Below, piece after piece: positions 61,391 to 64,000 of a stretch of DNA of 64,000 nt; the stretch's first letter is position 1; every line of letters begins with the position of its first letter. Position numbers and translations under genes: made by a program. The DNA lies in NCBI RefSeq assembly GCF_030653755.1, contig NZ_JAURYU010000024.1:57502-121501 (forward strand), in the 5' to 3' direction. Origin of the DNA: Methylotenera sp. (lineage in GTDB: Bacteria; Pseudomonadota; Gammaproteobacteria; Burkholderiales; Methylophilaceae). The notes under the pieces are model-generated. The model was not told where the DNA came from. It did not search any database and was given only the letters and a program-made list of their open reading frames with translations.

Positions 61391-63355
61391 TTACGGTAAA
61401 CGGTAACGCTGTTCGTTGTAGAGAAGGTCTGGCAGTAACACATTTGCCAAGGCGCGATCCTCAAGTAATTTAGCATTAGCTGGTGAGGGTGTTTCAATGA
61501 GGTCTTTAATTTTACTGTCATATAGACCGTGTGCAGGTGCTTTGCCAGAACGTAAGACCACCACTTGCTTACCTAGTTTGCTTTCTTCCATCCAGCCATA
61601 ATTTTCATTATATTGCATCATGGCACGGCCTGGGCTATCAGGTGGAATGTTAGATAAATCACGCCCTGTCATTGGGTGCTGACCTTGCACGCCCATGAGT
61701 GAAAGCATGGTCACTGGTAAGTCTAGTTGGCTGGCAAGCCCAGTATAGCGTTGTGGTTTAATGTCTGCACCTAGAATGAGCGCTGGAATATGAAAGCGTT
61801 CTATTGGTACTAAATCAGCGCCGCGTACTCGAATATCATGATCGGCAACAATTAGGAAAACAGTATCTTGCCAATACGGACTATTTTGTGCTTTTTTAAA
61901 GAACTCGCCTATAGCGTAGTCTGCATATTTCACTGCATTGTTATCTGTATTTTTTGGCTGCTCGTACAACTCAATGCGGCCATCGGGAAACTCGAACGGT
62001 GAATGGTTTGATGACGAGAATGCTAGCGTGAAAAATGGTTTGCCCGCTTTGTGGTGTGCTAATAGTTGCTCATGGGTCTTGTTGAGTAAGTCTTCGTCTG
62101 ACACGCCCCAGCTACTGGTGAGCACTGGGTTTTTATAATCTTTTTGATCAACAATATAGTTAAAGCCGTTACCCATGAAGAAGCTGCGCATATTGTCAAA
62201 ATGCGATTCTCCACCATAAATAAACTCAGTGTGATAGCCTTGTTTTTCTAATAATGCAGCAATGCTGAAAAAGTTTTTTTGTGATTTTGACAGCTTCACT
62301 GTACTGTCTGCGGGTGTTGGCTGAAAGCCTGTGACTACAGCCTCAATGCCACGCACAGAACGGGTGCCAGTTGCGTATAACTGCTCAAACCAGATGCCTT
62401 GTTCTTTTAACTTCTCTAAGTTGGGTGTGACAGGAACACCACCTAAAGACTCTACAAAGGTAGCGCCTAAGCTTTCTTGCAGAATAATCACCAGATTGAG
62501 TGGTTTTTCACGTTTATTGCTGGGGTTAAGCGTGGTGAGTGTGGGGAGGCCTGCTTCTTTGGCGCCCGTGATTTTAAAAATCTCTTCACGTGGCATTTTG
62601 CCGTAAATGTCGCTGGATTTTGTTTCCTTCATGAGGTTGTAAGTCGCATATACCACTGAATAACCAGAATTAAGAACAAGGCTATTCACCATGCTATCCG
62701 CTGTGATAGCAAATAATGCAGGGTTTGCAGGTCGATGGCCCAAGGACGAGCGGATGCCAAATGCAGTTAATATAAAAATGAGTGGCCATACTAACCATAA
62801 TTTTTTATTAGACCAGTTTGATTGTATGCTTAGCCAAGGGCGCATAAAACTGTGCACGAACCAACTTGCTAATACGACAGCCCCTAACACTGAAAATATT
62901 TCAATCTTAAACCCACGCCATAACATGCTGAATACTTCGTCTGGATATTGAAGGTATTCAACAAAAATTCGGTTTGGCCGCACGTCATACTCCCCAATAA
63001 ACCCAGGGGTCGCCGCTTCTAGAAACACTAGTAAAACCAGTGCAATCGTTACCCATACATAGGAGAATCTTTGCCAAATTTTAAATAGACGTCGGGTGGC
63101 TAAAATCGGTGCGAGTAATAATGGAATTAAAGTGATTAAGCAAAGCTGAATCACATCCACGCGGATGCCTTGCACCAAAATCTCTATTAATTTCCCTGTG
63201 CTGGTCACGCGATCAAACTTCCATAAGACCAAGCCTAGACGTGCAGCAGATAATATTGCTAAGCCTAGTATTAACATGGCGATAAATGGCGCAAACGGAC
63301 CTAATTTGGAGGAAAGCTTCCAGATAGAGAGATGCAGTTTTCTGATTAAGGACAT
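61391..63355 (-). CDS. LTA synthase / phosphoglycerol transferase-like membrane sulfatase-fold protein
   Basis: Inner-membrane enzyme of 654 residues. About five N-terminal membrane segments (to residue 215) are followed by an extracytoplasmic alkaline-phosphatase-like domain. It starts VIILQESLGATFVESLGGVP with the metal-binding glutamate. The probable nucleophile threonine lies in LYATGTRSVRGIEAVVTGFQ. Later metal ligands are in SSNHSPFEFPDG and FLIVADHDIRVRGADL. The family transfers phosphoglycerol or phosphoethanolamine to glycans (MdoB, LtaS, EptA relatives). It is first in a pair with the glycosidase-like/kinase fusion. Confidence 0.88.
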   Translation of the reverse strand: MSLIRKLHLSIWKLSSKLGPFAPFIAMLILGLAILSAARLGLVLWKFDRVTSTGKLIEILVQGIRVDVIQLCLITLIPLLLAPILATRRLFKIWQRFSYVWVTIALVLLVFLEAATPGFIGEYDVRPNRIFVEYLQYPDEVFSMLWRGFKIEIFSVLGAVVLASWFVHSFMRPWLSIQSNWSNKKLWLVWPLIFILTAFGIRSSLGHRPANPALFAITADSMVNSLVLNSGYSVVYATYNLMKETKSSDIYGKMPREEIFKITGAKEAGLPTLTTLNPSNKREKPLNLVIILQESLGATFVESLGGVPVTPNLEKLKEQGIWFEQLYATGTRSVRGIEAVVTGFQPTPADSTVKLSKSQKNFFSIAALLEKQGYHTEFIYGGESHFDNMRSFFMGNGFNYIVDQKDYKNPVLTSSWGVSDEDLLNKTHEQLLAHHKAGKPFFTLAFSSSNHSPFEFPDGRIELYEQPKNTDNNAVKYADYAIGEFFKKAQNSPYWQDTVFLIVADHDIRVRGADLVPIERFHIPALILGADIKPQRYTGLASQLDLPVTMLSLMGVQGQHPMTGRDLSNIPPDSPGRAMMQYNENYGWMEESKLGKQVVVLRSGKAPAHGLYDSKIKDLIETPSPANAKLLEDRALANVLLPDLLYNEQRYRLP

Positions 63356-63429
63356 GTACGCGTAGTGATGAAAAATAGTTTTGCTATTATAAGGTTAAAG
63401 ATATTTTTATGCCTGTTGTTTAGGGGTGT

Positions 63430-64000
63430 TTATGGATTAGGCTTTAACCAAGCAATAAAAGACCGCAAGTAAGCTGGCTGACGTATGCACAAGTAAGCCA
63501 TGACTATTACGTTCAGCAGTGCTGTGACTAAGAATAGTTCTGGAATGTTCAAGCCCATATTGAAAACATACACAGAAAATAGTGCAGAAATGACCATAAA
63601 CAAGGCATTTAGAATATTGTTGGCTGCAATTACACGAGATTGATGGCTTTTTTCAGCGCGCGTTTGGATAAATGCATATAACGGCACAATGTATAAGCCG
63701 CCAAAAATACCGATGAATGCGATGTCTGCAAGTAAGCGCCAGTGACTAAGGATTAAGTGCCCTTCTGCATCATATTGTTTTGCAATAAATGCCGCGTAAT
63801 CAAAAAATGCTTTATTACTTAAGCTTTCATAGATGTTTGCACTTGCATCATATAAATCTACGCCGAATATGGTTAAACCAGATGCACCAAACAATACCAG
63901 TCCAAGTTCTACTTTTCCTTTAGATAGCTTTTCACACATGAGCGAGCCTATACCAATACCCAATGAGAAAATAGAAAGTAATAAAATGAATACGCTTTCA
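63430..64000 (-). CDS. MFS permease, C-terminal part (LplT-like)
   Basis: The reading frame stays open to the right edge, so the N-terminal part is outside the window. About 190 residues are visible, with membrane segments VFILLLSIFSLGIGIGSLMC, LGLVLFGASGLTIFGVDLYD, DIAFIGIFGGLYIVPLYAFI and ELFLVTALLNVIVMAYLCI. The layout and YAFIQTRAEKSHQSRVIAAN resemble the lysophospholipid transporter group (LplT and the permease part of Aas fusions). Here the gene ends without an acyltransferase domain. The substrate assignment is tentative. Confidence 0.75.
   Translation of the reverse strand, partial: ESVFILLLSIFSLGIGIGSLMCEKLSKGKVELGLVLFGASGLTIFGVDLYDASANIYESLSNKAFFDYAAFIAKQYDAEGHLILSHWRLLADIAFIGIFGGLYIVPLYAFIQTRAEKSHQSRVIAANNILNALFMVISALFSVYVFNMGLNIPELFLVTALLNVIVMAYLCIRQPAYLRSFIAWLKPNP

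Overview
The window looks like the replication-origin region of a methylotrophic betaproteobacterium, most likely Methylophilaceae (Methylotenera-like). This is inferred from gene content and order, not from a search. Support comes from the order gyrB-dnaN-dnaA / rpmH-rnpA-yidD-yidC-mnmE / mnmG-rsmG-parA-parB-atpIBEFHAGDC-glmU-glmS, a moderately AT-rich base composition, a formaldehyde-activating-enzyme (Fae) homologue and an orphan pqqA (precursor of the cofactor of methanol dehydrogenases). The main strand switch lies between dnaA (minus) and rpmH (plus). DnaA boxes flank dnaA, and three parS-type sites lie within about 9 kb.

Layout. 1-5.7 kb: accessory type I restriction-modification locus on the minus strand (hsdM-hsdS, then hsdR running off the left edge). 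It is interrupted by a REP-associated tyrosine transposase (RAYT) with its own REP palindromes and by a hicAB toxin-antitoxin pair. 5.8-11.4 kb: gyrB, dnaN, dnaA and origin-like spacers; recF is not between dnaN and gyrB. 11.4-32.2 kb: core plus-strand block for ribosomal protein L34, RNase P, membrane insertion, tRNA modification, chromosome partitioning, the complete F1Fo ATP synthase and amino-sugar synthesis. Two minus-strand genes (YegP-like, cytochrome c) and a spacer with a DnaA box and a parS site sit inside it. 32.2-36.3 kb: a small patchwork with a gene broken by an in-frame TGA, a divergent Fae homologue flanked by a yaeQ fragment and the intact yaeQ, ettA, and two kinds of composite palindromic repeat. 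36.3-40.4 kb: minus-strand argS, SPOR protein, dsbA and an SDR. 40.6-58.8 kb: plus-strand housekeeping genes (priA, tRNA-Gly, thiD-thiE-hemL, gltBD, hemE, thiS-thiG, apaG, mltA) with a DUF6602 PD-(D/E)XK-like gene of foreign appearance. 58.9-64 kb: minus-strand pqqA, an unusual glycosidase-like/kinase fusion paired with an LTA-synthase-like sulfatase-fold protein, and an MFS permease cut by the right edge.

The core blocks serve replication initiation and segregation, energy conservation, nitrogen assimilation (GOGAT), and tetrapyrrole and thiamine synthesis. The parts most worth a second look are the RAYT/REP cluster and the three other GTAG-headed palindrome families, the Fae homologue lacking the expected active-site histidine, the glycosidase-like/kinase fusion operon, the orphan pqqA, and the octamer repeat that replaces a ribosome-binding site in front of hicB. 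No base composition, homology score or structure was computed; statements about families rest on recognised motifs.
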